A stretch of DNA of 64,000 nucleotides, taken from positions 2,666,001-2,730,000 of the forward strand of contig CP136508.1 of NCBI GenBank assembly GCA_008011715.2. Direction: 5' to 3'. The position numbers and the translations under genes are program-made. This stretch comes from [Empedobacter] haloabium (GTDB lineage Bacteria > Pseudomonadota > Gammaproteobacteria > Burkholderiales > Burkholderiaceae_D). A model generated the notes under the pieces. It saw only the letters and a program-made list of their open reading frames with translations, did not search any database and had not been told where the DNA came from. Positions within the stretch are counted from its first letter, which is position 1, and each line of letters starts with the position of its first letter. Positions 18,170 through 27,890 of this stretch are shown here, one piece after another.

Positions 18170-19749
18170 ACGGCATGGTGAGCAACAAGCACGCGGAACG
18201 CCTGGGTATCGTCGTCGCCGGCCACGGCAGCCGCGATCCGGACGCCGTGCGCGAATTCGAGGCGCTGGTCGAACTGATTCGCGCGCGCGCGCCGAACGAC
18301 GTCGTGACGCACGGCTACCTGGAGTTCGCCAGCCCGACCATCGCCGATGCGGCGGTGGCCAACGTGGAGGCCGGCGCGCGCCAGATCGCCCTGGTGCCAG
18401 GCGTGCTGCTGGCGGCGCGCCACGCCAAGAACGACATGCCGGCCGAGATGCTGGCCCTGGCGCGCGACTTCCCGGACGTCGATTTCCATTTCGGCGCCCC
18501 GATGAGCCTCGACCCGAAGCTGCTGCAACTGGCGCAGGAACGCATCGTGGCGGCGGAAGCGGCCTCGCCGCATACGGTTCGGCGCGACGAGACCTGCCTG
18601 GTCGTGGTCGGCCGCGGCACGACCGACCCGGACGCCAATGGCGAGGTGGCCAAGCTGGCGCGCATGCTGGAAGAAGGCATGGGCTTCGGCGCCGCCTACG
18701 TCTGCTATTCCGGCACGGCCCAGCCGCTGGTGGCGGACGGCCTGCGCCGCGCCGCGCTGCTGGGCTACCGGCGCATGGTGGTGCTGCCGTTCTTCCTGTT
18801 CGATGGCGTGCTGGTGAAACGCATCTACGCGGCGGCCGACGCGCTGGCCGAACGGGAGCCCGGCATCGAGGTGCTGAAGGCGGGTTACTTCGGCGTGCAT
18901 CCGCTGGTGGCGGACGTGATGATCGAACGCGCGCGCGAGGCCGTGGCCGGCCGGGCGGCGATGAACTGCTCGCTGTGCAAGTACCGCGTGCAGATCGTCG
19001 GTTTCGAGCAGCAGGTCGGCGAGCCGCAGCGCGCCCACCACGTGGCCGTGCGCGGCCTGCTGGCCAGCGAACCGGTGGCGCCGCCGCAGCCGCCGGTCTA
19101 CAACACCTACGTGCCGCACCCGATCGAGGCGGAGAGCTTCCGCATCATCGCCGCAGGGCGCGACTGGTCGACCTTCCCGCCGGAGCAGCTGACGGTGCTG
19201 CAGCGCATCGTGCACACGTCCGGCGACTTCAATGCCGTCGACGATTTCTACTTCTCGGCCGGCGCCATCGACAGCGGCATCCGCGCGCTGCTGCGCTGCC
19301 GCCGCGTCGTGACGGACGTGACGATGGTGCAGACGGGCCTGAAGCGTGCGCTGCTGGAGGAGCTGGGCATCGACACCTGGTGCGGCGTGCACGACCGCGA
19401 GACGCACCTGATGGCCGAGCAGTACGGCATCACGCGCTCGGCGGCCGGCATCCGGCGCGCGTGGCAGAAGTTCGGCAACGACGTGGTGGTGGCGATCGGT
19501 GACGCGCCGACAGCGATCGCCGAGGCGGCGCGGCTGATCCGCGAGCATGGCTGGCGCCCGCAGCTCGTCATCGGCCTGCCGGTGGGCTTCGTCGGCACGC
19601 GCGAGAGCAAGGACGAGCTGCGGCGCTGCCTGCAAGTGCCGCGCATCACCAACAGCGGCACGCGCGGCGGCTCGCCGTGGGCGGCCAGCGTCGTCAACGG
19701 CCTGATGATTGACGCGCTGAACGGGCTGGCCAGCGGTGGAGGCGACTGA
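18166..19749 (+). CDS. Fusion of sirohydrochlorin cobaltochelatase CbiX and precorrin-8X methylmutase CbiC/CobH
   Basis: 527 residues. Residues about 12-290 are a long Cbi[11 protein letters not shown] (metal-binding His), ARHAKNDMP and a second repeat starting [10 protein letters not shown], ending in NCSLCKYR, a Cys pair near residue 268 that could hold a cluster. Residues about 315-527 are Cbi[13 protein letters not shown], then IVHTSGDF with the conserved catalytic His near 349, and [11 protein letters not shown]. CbiX inserts cobalt early into sirohydrochlorin; CbiC moves the methyl group from C11 to C12. The fusion joins two non-consecutive steps. CbiD begins inside its last 14 bases. 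Confidence 0.92.
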   Translation: MNGMVSNKHAERLGIVVAGHGSRDPDAVREFEALVELIRARAPNDVVTHGYLEFASPTIADAAVANVEAGARQIALVPGVLLAARHAKNDMPAEMLALARDFPDVDFHFGAPMSLDPKLLQLAQERIVAAEAASPHTVRRDETCLVVVGRGTTDPDANGEVAKLARMLEEGMGFGAAYVCYSGTAQPLVADGLRRAALLGYRRMVVLPFFLFDGVLVKRIYAAADALAEREPGIEVLKAGYFGVHPLVADVMIERAREAVAGRAAMNCSLCKYRVQIVGFEQQVGEPQRAHHVAVRGLLASEPVAPPQPPVYNTYVPHPIEAESFRIIAAGRDWSTFPPEQLTVLQRIVHTSGDFNAVDDFYFSAGAIDSGIRALLRCRRVVTDVTMVQTGLKRALLEELGIDTWCGVHDRETHLMAEQYGITRSAAGIRRAWQKFGNDVVVAIGDAPTAIAEAARLIREHGWRPQLVIGLPVGFVGTRESKDELRRCLQVPRITNSGTRGGSPWAASVVNGLMIDALNGLASGGGD

Positions 19750-20860
19750 ACGCCGGCCGTTCGACCTGGCGATACCGGCGTCGAACGGGCTGCGGCGTGG
19801 GCGTACCACGGGCACCTGCGCCACGGCCGCCGTCAAGGCGGCGCTGCATCTGCTGCTGGACGGTGAACTGAAGCGGGAAGTGCGGGTCAGCCTGCCGGAC
19901 GGCGTGCATTACCTGGTCGTGCCGGTCATGCGCGTGCTGCGCCAGGGCGACCGGGTACGCGCGGAAGTGCTGAAGGACGGCGGCGACGATCCGGACAACA
20001 CCCATGGCGCCACCATCTTTGCCGAGGTGACGCGCAACGACGTGGGCACCGTACGTTTTTTCGCGGGGCGCGGCGTCGGCACCGCGACGGCGCCGGGGCT
20101 GCGCGTGGCGGTCGGCGAACCTGCCATCAATCCGGTGCCGCGCCAGATGATGCGGCAGGCGGTAGCCGAGGTGGCGGAGGAGGCGGGCTTCGACCTGACC
20201 ATCGGCTGCGCGGAGGGCGAGAGCATCGCACCGAAGACGTTCAACCCGCGTCTGGGCATCGTTGGCGGCATCTCGATCCTGGGCACCTCCGGCATCGTCG
20301 AGCCGATGTCGCTGGCCACCTGGATCGCGTCGATCGAGGTGTACGTGCGGGTGGCGCTGGCGGGCGGGCCGCCCCGGGTGGCCTACCTGCCGGGCAAGAT
20401 CGGGCGCGAGTACGCGCGCGATGTGCTGGGATTGCCGGACGCGCGCAGCGTGCAGATCGCCAATTTCCTTGGCGACGCGCTCGATTTCACGCAACGGGCG
20501 CTGGGCGAGGCGGGGCAGGAACTGGATGAACTATGGCTGGCCGGGCATCCCGGCAAGCTGGCCAAGGTGCTGGACGGTCACTGGGACACGCATTCCAGTC
20601 GCAGCACGATGGCGATGGGCGGCGTGGCGCGCGTCGCCGCCGAATGGGGTTATGGGCCGCACACGGTGCGGCAGATCGAGGAAGCAAACACGGTGGAAGC
20701 GGCAATGGCAATACTGAACGAGGCGGGCGGCGCGAACGTCTTCTGGGACGAGATGGCGCGGCGCATCGGCGCGCTGGCGCATGCGCGCGTGCCGTCGGTG
20801 CGGCGGCTGGAAGTGCGGCTGTTCGACCTGGCCGGCAATCTGCTGGGAGCGCAGCGATGA
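19736..20860 (+). CDS. cbiD: Cobalt-precorrin-5B C1-methyltransferase CbiD
   Basis: 374 residues from GTG at 19736, overlapping the CbiX-CbiC stop by 14 bases; no closer start precedes the conserved [19 protein letters not shown] motif. Other CbiD signatures: [27 protein letters not shown], and [16 protein letters not shown]. CbiD methylates C1 of cobalt-precorrin-5B in the cobalt-early pathway, a marker for that route, replacing CobF-type chemistry. Full family length. It overlaps the next gene by ATGA. Confidence 0.93.
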   Translation: MEATERRPFDLAIPASNGLRRGRTTGTCATAAVKAALHLLLDGELKREVRVSLPDGVHYLVVPVMRVLRQGDRVRAEVLKDGGDDPDNTHGATIFAEVTRNDVGTVRFFAGRGVGTATAPGLRVAVGEPAINPVPRQMMRQAVAEVAEEAGFDLTIGCAEGESIAPKTFNPRLGIVGGISILGTSGIVEPMSLATWIASIEVYVRVALAGGPPRVAYLPGKIGREYARDVLGLPDARSVQIANFLGDALDFTQRALGEAGQELDELWLAGHPGKLAKVLDGHWDTHSSRSTMAMGGVARVAAEWGYGPHTVRQIEEANTVEAAMAILNEAGGANVFWDEMARRIGALAHARVPSVRRLEVRLFDLAGNLLGAQR

Positions 20861-21597
20861 GCGGGACGCTGATTGGCACATTCTACGGAGTCGGGGTCGG
20901 CCCCGGACCGGCGGGCTACCTGCCGGTGGCGGCGCTGGAAGCGCTGCGTGCGGCCGACCTGATCTACGCGCCGCGCGCCCGTGGCGTGCAGGATTCGGTG
21001 GCGCTGCAATGCCTGGCCGGCACCGGCTTCACGCCGGCGCCGGCGCAACTGCGCGAGATCGAATTCAATATGGACCCGGACCGCTCGGTGCTGAGCGAGC
21101 ATTACGCCCAGCTGGCCGATGCGATCGCGCGCGAGCTGCGCGCCGGCCGCACGGTGGCCTACCTGACCATCGGCGATTCGATGACGTATTCCACCTACGG
21201 CTACGTGCTGGCGGCGCTGCGCGCGCGCATTCCCGAGCTGCCGCAACGTACCTTCCCCGGCGTGACCAGCTACGCGGCCGCGGCGGCCGCCATGGCCTGG
21301 CCGCTGGGCGAGGGCAAGGAGCGGGTGCTGATCCTGCCGTGCCCGGAAAGCGCGGACGAGCTGCGGCGCGAGATCGAGACGCACGACATCGTCGTGCTGA
21401 TGAAGGTGGGCGCGCGCCTGCCGTGGGTGCTGGACTTGCTGCGCGAGATGGACATTGCGCAGCACTGCGCTTTCGCGCGCCGCATCGGCCTGCCGGGTGA
21501 GCTGCTGTCAACGGATGTCGGGGCGCTGGAAGCAAACGAGGCGATGGGCTACCTGGCCACCCTGCTGGTGCGGCGCAAGCCTTCCGTTCAACGTTAA
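20857..21597 (+). CDS. cobI: Precorrin-2/cobalt-precorrin-2 C20-methyltransferase CobI/CbiL
   Basis: 246 residues, ATG at 20857 overlapping the CbiD stop. SAM-dependent uroporphyrin-type methyltransferase: YGVGVGPGPAGYLPVAALEAL (start shown by GVGVGPG, residues 11-17), the YLTIGDSMTYSTYGYV segment near 101-116 that is diagnostic of CobI/CbiL, FPGVTSYAAAAA near 131-142, and VLMKVGARLPWV. It adds the C20 methyl group, the first corrin-committing methylation. The sequence alone does not tell whether the metal-bound or metal-free substrate is used; the neighbouring CbiX suggests the metal-bound one. Confidence 0.93.
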   Translation: MSGTLIGTFYGVGVGPGPAGYLPVAALEALRAADLIYAPRARGVQDSVALQCLAGTGFTPAPAQLREIEFNMDPDRSVLSEHYAQLADAIARELRAGRTVAYLTIGDSMTYSTYGYVLAALRARIPELPQRTFPGVTSYAAAAAAMAWPLGEGKERVLILPCPESADELRREIETHDIVVLMKVGARLPWVLDLLREMDIAQHCAFARRIGLPGELLSTDVGALEANEAMGYLATLLVRRKPSVQR

Positions 21598-21607
21598 GGA
21601 CAATCCC

Positions 21608-22381
21608 ATGAAAGTTTATTTCATCGGCGCCGGCCCCGGCGCGGCCGACCTGATCACCTTGCGCGGCGCGCGCCTCCTGGGCAGCGTGGACATGGTGCTG
21701 TATGCCGGTTCGCTGGTGTCCGTCGAGATGCTGCAGCACTGCCGCCCCGGCACGGAACTGATCGATACCGCTCAACTGGACCTGGAACAGCAGCAGGCTT
21801 GTTATGTGCGCGCGCGCGACGCCGGCATCGACGTGGTGCGGCTGCACTCGGGCGACCCCGCCATCTACGGCGCGACGGCCGAGCAGATGCGCCGGCTCGA
21901 CGCGTTGGGCATCGCCTACGAGATCGTGCCGGGCGTGTCCTCGTTCACCGCGGCGGCGGCGGCCATCGGCGCCGAGCTGACCAAGCCGGAGGTGTCGCAG
22001 AGCGTGATCCTGACGCGTGTGTCGGGCCGTGCTTCCGCCGTGCCGGAGCTGGAGTCGATCGCGCGCCTGGCCGAGCACCGCGCCACCATGTGCATCTTCC
22101 TGTCCGGGCCGCACCTGAAGAAGATCGTGGGCGACCTGCTGCTGCATTATCCGCCCGAGACGCCGGTGCGCCTGGTATACCGGGCCACCTGGGCGGAACA
22201 ACGCGTGTACGAAGGCACCTTGGGCACCGTGCTGGAAGAAACCAGGCGCGGCGCCTGGAACCTGACGACGATGATGCTGGTGGGCGCCGCGCTGGACCGC
22301 GGCGTGGCGGCCGAATCGAGCCTGTATTCGAAGGACTTCACGCACCTGTTCCGCGTGGTGAAGAAGAAGGACGCCGCGTGA
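21608..22381 (+). CDS. cobM: Precorrin-4/cobalt-precorrin-4 C11-methyltransferase CobM/CbiF
   Basis: 257 residues, ATG at 21608 after a 10-base gap with AAGGA upstream. Recognised by FIGAGPGAADLITLRG (residues 5-20), VLYAGSLV, RLHSGDPAIYGATAEQM (about 78-94), VPGVSSFTAAAAAIGAELT and RATWAEQRV near 198. The enzyme transfers a methyl from SAM to C11. Its stop overlaps the next gene's GTG start by four bases. Confidence 0.94.
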   Translation: MKVYFIGAGPGAADLITLRGARLLGSVDMVLYAGSLVSVEMLQHCRPGTELIDTAQLDLEQQQACYVRARDAGIDVVRLHSGDPAIYGATAEQMRRLDALGIAYEIVPGVSSFTAAAAAIGAELTKPEVSQSVILTRVSGRASAVPELESIARLAEHRATMCIFLSGPHLKKIVGDLLLHYPPETPVRLVYRATWAEQRVYEGTLGTVLEETRRGAWNLTTMMLVGAALDRGVAAESSLYSKDFTHLFRVVKKKDAA

Positions 22382-23145
22382 CGGGTCCGGGCATCTGGCT
22401 GGTGCGCGCCGAGGCGGAGCCGCTGGCGCGCCTGCTGCAGGCGCGGCTGGGCGGCACGATCCACCGCCCATGGCTGCAGGGCGACGTGGCGCAGAAGACG
22501 TTGTTTGTCCAGCGCTGGCGCGAGCACAGTCAATGGATCGTGGTGGCGGCGACCGGCATCGCCGTGCGCTTCCTGTCCGGCCTGCCGGCGGACAAGCATA
22601 GCGATCCCGCCGTCGTCGTGCTGGACGAGGCGGGCCGGCATGCGATCGCGCTGCTGGGCGGGCACGAAGGCGGTGCCAACGCGCTGGCCTATCGTGTCGC
22701 CAATGCGGTCGGCGCCGCGCCCGTCGTGACCACAGCCACGGAAGCGCTCAAGCCGCTCACCGTCGGCATCGGCTGCCGCAGGGGCGTGCCGGGCGAGCGC
22801 ATCGAGGCGGCTGTGCTGCATGCGCTGGCCAGTGCCGGCCTGGAACTTGGCGCGGTGCGCGAGGTGGCGACCGTCGACATCAAGGGCGAGGAGCCCGGCT
22901 TGCTGGCCTTTTGCGAACGCCATGGCCTGCCGCTGCGGGTGCTGGCGCGCGCCGAGCTGGCGGCACGGCCCTGGGTCAGCCGGCCGTCCGACTGGGTGCG
23001 ACAGAACGTGGGACTGGACGGCGTGTGCGAGCCGGCCGCCCTGGTGGCCAGCCCGCGCGGCGCGCTGGTGGTACCGAAAACGAGCCTGGACGGCGTGGCC
23101 GTCGCGGTGGTCATGGACAAGAACGATTGGATGGACAAGCAATGA
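22378..23145 (+). CDS. cbiG: Cobalt-precorrin-5A hydrolase CbiG
   Basis: 255 residues from GTG at 22378 (GTGA overlap with CobM). The N-terminal half contains VVAATGIAVRFLSGL and a SDPAVVVLDEAGRHAIALLGGHEGGAN segment (about 79-103) typical of CbiG; the C-terminal domain begins near GIGCRRGVPGERI (about 129-141) with ATVDIKGEEPGL. CbiG opens the delta-lactone and releases the two-carbon fragment in cobalt-early ring contraction. It is shorter than three-domain CbiG proteins but has both core domains. Together with CbiD it marks the oxygen-independent branch. Confidence 0.92.
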   Translation: MTGPGIWLVRAEAEPLARLLQARLGGTIHRPWLQGDVAQKTLFVQRWREHSQWIVVAATGIAVRFLSGLPADKHSDPAVVVLDEAGRHAIALLGGHEGGANALAYRVANAVGAAPVVTTATEALKPLTVGIGCRRGVPGERIEAAVLHALASAGLELGAVREVATVDIKGEEPGLLAFCERHGLPLRVLARAELAARPWVSRPSDWVRQNVGLDGVCEPAALVASPRGALVVPKTSLDGVAVAVVMDKNDWMDKQ

Positions 23146-24689
23146 CTGGTGTATTGAACCTGGTATCGGTGGGCCCCGGCTTCGAGGAGCTGATCGCGCC
23201 GCGCGCCGTGGCGGCGCTGAAGGGCAGCGACGTGATCGTCGCCTATGAGCTGTACCTGCGCTGGGTGGCCCCGCACATCGAAGGCAAGGAGATTCATTCG
23301 CCGCCGCTGACGCAGGAACGCGAGCGCGCGCTGCTGGCGATCGAGCGCGCCCGCGCCGGCGCCAAGGTGGCGCTGATCTCCAGCGGCGACATCGGCATCT
23401 ACGCGATGGCGGCGCTGGCCTTCGAGGAAATGCGCGAGGACGACACGTTCGACGTCAACGTGGTGCCCGGCATTACCTCGGCCAACGCCTGCGCCTCGTT
23501 GCTGGGGTCTCCGCTGTCGCACGATTTCGCCACGCTCAGCCTGTCCGATCTGCTGTGTCCCTGGGAGTGGATCGAGCACCGCGCCCGCCACATCGCCCAG
23601 GCCGACCTGGCCTGCGTGATGTACAACGTGCAGAGCGCCAGCCGGCAGCAGGGCGTGTACCGGGTGCTGGAGCTGATGCTGGAATCGAAGGCGCCCGGCA
23701 CCCTGTGCGGCGTGGTGCGCAATGCCTACCGCCCGGACCAGAAGGTCGAGGTGTACCGGCTCGATGAACTGCCCGGCCTGAAGTTCGACATGCTGACCTC
23801 GCTCGTCATCGGCAACCGTTTCACCGCGCGCAAGCGCGGCTGGATCTACACGCCGCGCGGCTACAACGACTGGTCGCAGCCGGCCGCCGCGCCGGCGCCG
23901 CAGGAGCAGGAGCTGCCGGCCGGTGCCGCGTGGGTGTTCTCCGGCACCAGCGACGGTAATGCGCTGGCCGCGCAGCTGGCGGAGCACCTGCCCGTGGTGG
24001 TCTCGGCGGCCAGCGACCATGGCGGCGCCATCGCGCGGCAGGACTGCCCGGGCGCGGTCGTCTGGGCCGGACGGCAGGGTGTGGAAGCGCGGCGGCAGGC
24101 CCTGCTGGCGCGGGAAGCGCGCGTGCTGGTGGACGCGACGCATCCGTATGCCAGCGCGATGTCGGCCCAGCTGATCGGCCTGGCGCGCGAGTTGCACATC
24201 CCCTACCTGCGTTTCGAGCGCCCGGCCAGCTGGCAGGACGGTGACGGCACCTTGTGCGCGTCGATGGAGGAAGCGGCCGCACAGGCGGTCGCACGCGGCC
24301 GGCGCATCTTCCTGGCCACGGGATCGAAGGACATCGCCACCTTCACGCAGGCGCCGGGTGCTGGCGAGCGGGCGTGGTTCGTCCGCCAGACCGCCGAGCC
24401 GGCCCTGATCGAACGGGCCATCGCGCAGGGCATTCCGCGCGAGCGCATCTGTGCGATGCAAGGCCCGTTCTCGCAGGGCTTCAACGAGGCACTGTGGCGC
24501 GACTGGGGCATCGACTGCGTCGTCACCAAGGATAGCGGCGACGCCGGCGGCTACCGCGCCAAGGTGGCGGCGGCGCGCGCGCTCGGCATCGAACTGCTGG
24601 TGGTGGCGCGCCCGGTGCTCGATTATCCGGCCCAGGTGGCCGATGCGGCCGGGGTGCTGGCTTTCCTGGTGGGGCAGGGCAAGGCATGA
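23142..24689 (+). CDS. Fusion of precorrin-3B C17-methyltransferase CobJ/CbiH and precorrin-6A reductase CobK/CbiJ
   Basis: 515 residues, ATG at 23142 overlapping the CbiG stop. Residues about 1-245 are CobJ/CbiH: NLVSVGPGFEELIAPRAVAAL, LISSGDIGIYAMAALAFE, VVPGITSANACASLLGSPLSHDF and VYNVQSASRQ. After a Pro/Ala/Gln linker (about 246-264) comes CobK/CbiJ: WVFSGTSDGNALAAQL (about 268-283), VDATHPYASAMSAQLIGL, IFLATGSKDIATF, and CVVTKDSGDAGGYRAK. The first part contracts the ring with C17 methylation; the second reduces precorrin-6A with NAD(P)H. CobW starts in its last four bases. Confidence 0.92.
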   Translation: MTGVLNLVSVGPGFEELIAPRAVAALKGSDVIVAYELYLRWVAPHIEGKEIHSPPLTQERERALLAIERARAGAKVALISSGDIGIYAMAALAFEEMREDDTFDVNVVPGITSANACASLLGSPLSHDFATLSLSDLLCPWEWIEHRARHIAQADLACVMYNVQSASRQQGVYRVLELMLESKAPGTLCGVVRNAYRPDQKVEVYRLDELPGLKFDMLTSLVIGNRFTARKRGWIYTPRGYNDWSQPAAAPAPQEQELPAGAAWVFSGTSDGNALAAQLAEHLPVVVSAASDHGGAIARQDCPGAVVWAGRQGVEARRQALLAREARVLVDATHPYASAMSAQLIGLARELHIPYLRFERPASWQDGDGTLCASMEEAAAQAVARGRRIFLATGSKDIATFTQAPGAGERAWFVRQTAEPALIERAIAQGIPRERICAMQGPFSQGFNEALWRDWGIDCVVTKDSGDAGGYRAKVAAARALGIELLVVARPVLDYPAQVADAAGVLAFLVGQGKA

Positions 24690-25771
24690 AGCAGCCGATT
24701 CCCGTCACCATCGTCACCGGCTTTCTCGGAGCCGGCAAGACCACGCTGCTGCGCAGCCTGATCGAGAAGCGGCAGACCCGCCGCTTGGCGCTGTTGATCA
24801 ACGAGTTCGGCGAGATCGCCGTCGATGGCGCGCTGGCGCGCGATGCGGCGGCAAGCGACCCGCACGTGCAGGTGGAGGACTTCGCACATGGCCTGATCGC
24901 CTACGGCGACGACGAGCGCTTCGTGCCCGCCATGCAGGCCATCGCCGCGCGCCGCGCTCAGGTGGATCACGTATTGATCGAGACCTCCGGGCTGGCGTTG
25001 CCGACGGCGGCGATGGAGCTGCTGCAAAGCGCGGCGCTGGCCGACGATTTCATCCTGGACGCCACGCTGGCGGTGGTGGATACGCCCCTGCTGCTGGAGC
25101 GCGCCTTCGACGACGGCGCGCCGGCCGCGATGTTCGAGCAGCAGCTGGCCGCAGCCGACGTCGTGGTGCTGAACAAGATCGACGGCCTGGACGAGGACGC
25201 GCTGCTGCGTGCGGAAGAGGCAGTGCGGGCCCGCGCGCCGAACGTGCGCTTCCTGGAGCTGGCCTACGACGCCCAGCTGGACATCCGGCTGGCCCTGGGC
25301 CTGCGGCTGCACCAGCCGACCCGCACCGAGCATACCCATTTCACGCCAGTGGCGACGATGCCCGGGCCGGGGGCGGCGCCGCTGGCGGTGCAGTCCCGCC
25401 TGAACGGTCATGCGCATTCGGGGCTGGGCGCGCACAGCCACGGGCTGGCCACGCACAAGCATTTCCATGAGCAGGATCCGGGCTGGCTGTCGTTCGTACT
25501 GAAGAGCGACGCGCCGCAGGACCCGGCCAAGCTGCAGGCCGCGCTGGTGGAAGCCGCGCGTGCCGAGCCGCTGCTGCGCTGCAAGGGCTACGTGCAGACG
25601 ACTGGCGCGCAAGAGCCGACGCTGGTGCAGGGCGTGCGCACGCGCTTTGCGCTGACGGCCGCGCCGGGAGCGGCGAGGACGCGTTCGCAGCTGGTCTTTA
25701 TCGGCTATCACCTGAGCCGCGCGAAGGTCGCGGCGCTGCTGGCCGCGCGCACCGGTTGCGCGTGGCGCTGA
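24686..25771 (+). CDS. cobW: CobW-family GTPase metallochaperone lacking the CxCC motif
   Basis: 361 residues, ATG at 24686. G3E GTPase: Walker A GFLGAGKTT (12-20), LLINEFGEIAVDG (about 36-48), ETSGLALP (about 98-105), LNKIDGLD (about 165-172). In most CobW proteins a GCxCC motif follows the first strand; here the equivalent position reads DFAHGLIAYGDD, with no cysteine. A His cluster between the two domains (HAHSGLGAHSHGLATHKHFHEQ region, about residues 232-255) may bind metal instead. The C-terminal CobW_C domain starts near GWLSFVLKSD. It probably delivers cobalt to the chelatase encoded in the same operon. Confidence 0.9.
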   Translation: MKQPIPVTIVTGFLGAGKTTLLRSLIEKRQTRRLALLINEFGEIAVDGALARDAAASDPHVQVEDFAHGLIAYGDDERFVPAMQAIAARRAQVDHVLIETSGLALPTAAMELLQSAALADDFILDATLAVVDTPLLLERAFDDGAPAAMFEQQLAAADVVVLNKIDGLDEDALLRAEEAVRARAPNVRFLELAYDAQLDIRLALGLRLHQPTRTEHTHFTPVATMPGPGAAPLAVQSRLNGHAHSGLGAHSHGLATHKHFHEQDPGWLSFVLKSDAPQDPAKLQAALVEAARAEPLLRCKGYVQTTGAQEPTLVQGVRTRFALTAAPGAARTRSQLVFIGYHLSRAKVAALLAARTGCAWR

Positions 25772-25799
25772 TTTCACTTTTTACTATCAAGGAGCAAAC

Positions 25800-26366
25800 A
25801 TGAAACGTCAATCCACGATGGCCCTCGCGGCCCTGCTGTACAGCGGCGCCGCGCTGGCGCACCCCGGCCACGCGGAAGGCGCGCTGGCCGGCCTGCTGCA
25901 TCCGCTGACGGGACTGGACCACGTGCTGGCCATGCTGGCGGTCGGCCTGTGGGGCGCCCAGCTGGGCGGCCGCGCGCAATGGCTGCTGCCGGCCGGCTTC
26001 GTCGCCTGCCTGGCCGCCGGTGGCGCGCTGGGCATGGCGGGGTATTCGGTGCCGCTGGTGGAAGCGGGCATCGTCACGTCGGTGCTGCTGCTGGGGATGC
26101 TGATCGGCTTCGCCGTGCGCCTGCCGGTCGGCGCCGCGCTGGCGGTGGTCGGCGTGTTCGCGCTGTTCCACGGCTTCGCCCACGGCAGCGAGATGCCGGC
26201 ACACGACAACGGCTGGCTGTACGCCGCCGGCTTCATCGCCGCCAGCGCCGCGCTGCACGGCGCCGGCCTGTGGCTGGGCCGCGGCGCGCTGGCGCACGGC
26301 CGCTGGCTGCGCGGTAGCGGCGCGGCGATTTCGTTGGCTGGGGTTTGGTTAGCCGTCGCTGGTTGA
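25800..26366 (+). CDS. hupE: HupE/UreJ-family cobalt/nickel permease
   Basis: 188 residues, ATG at 25800 with AAGGAG upstream. A signal-type first helix (MALAALLYSGAALA) is followed by HPGHAEG and the family's HPLTGLDHVLAMLAVGLWG motif (about 35-53), with the His/Asp pair thought to bind divalent metal, and a third motif FHGFAHGSEMP (about 122-132). Six to seven membrane helices are predicted. Its place at the end of the cobalamin operon argues for cobalt over nickel. It is a second cobalt importer besides CbtA/CbtB. A strong terminator follows. Confidence 0.9.
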   Translation: MKRQSTMALAALLYSGAALAHPGHAEGALAGLLHPLTGLDHVLAMLAVGLWGAQLGGRAQWLLPAGFVACLAAGGALGMAGYSVPLVEAGIVTSVLLLGMLIGFAVRLPVGAALAVVGVFALFHGFAHGSEMPAHDNGWLYAAGFIAASAALHGAGLWLGRGALAHGRWLRGSGAAISLAGVWLAVAG

Positions 26367-26372
26367 TGTGAG

Positions 26373-26399
26373 CCCCCGGTGCCTGTCACCGGGGGTTTT
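26373..26399 (+). terminator. Intrinsic terminator ending the cobalamin operon
   Basis: CCCCCGGTG (26373-26381) pairs with CACCGGGGG (26387-26395) around a 5-base loop and is followed by TTTT. It lies six bases after the hupE stop. Its core GGTGCCTGTCACC resembles the 2958-3012 repeat, so a repeat copy may have been recruited as terminator. Confidence 0.8.
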
Positions 26400-26428
26400 G
26401 CAAGCGGCGCGTCGGCGCATGCAGGCTT

Positions 26429-26568
26429 GGGGTCTGTCCCTGCAAGGGACTGACCCCGGTTTTTCGTACGGCAATGTCCGACCTTTGACTGGATGAGCTC
26501 CCAGTGAAGTAACGCCGCAAGTGTTAGCGATAAAAACCGGGGTCAGTCCCCATGCGGGGACAGACCCC
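26429..26568. repeat. Head-to-head pair of GGGGTC palindromes (REPIN-like module)
   Basis: First hairpin: GGGGTCTGTCCC (26429-26440) with GGGACTGACCCC (26446-26457), followed by GGTTTTT. Second hairpin: preceded by AAAAACC, GGGGTCAGTCCCC (26539-26551) with GGGGACAGACCCC (26556-26568). The two elements are inverted copies of each other separated by about 75 unique bases. In the 293-base gap between hupE and the minus-strand dehydrogenase nothing else was recognised apart from this module, the terminator and a third hairpin at 26626. Confidence 0.88.
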
Positions 26569-26625
26569 AACAACTGATATGACACCGCGGGGTTTGCAAA
26601 CGTCGAGGCGGCGCCGGCAAACTCC

Positions 26626-26655
26626 GGGGTCGGTCCCCATGCGGGGACAGACCCC
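26626..26655. repeat. Third GGGGTC palindrome before the minus-strand acyl-CoA dehydrogenase stop
   Basis: GGGGTCGGTCCCC (26626-26638), 4-base loop ATGC, GGGGACAGACCCC (26643-26655). Its loop and right arm are identical to the hairpin at 26539-26568. It ends five bases beyond the stop codon of the convergent acyl-CoA dehydrogenase, in terminator position. Confidence 0.85.
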
Positions 26656-26659
26656 AGCC

Positions 26660-27880
<1,221 letters not shown>

Positions 27881-27890
27881 GCGACTCTCC

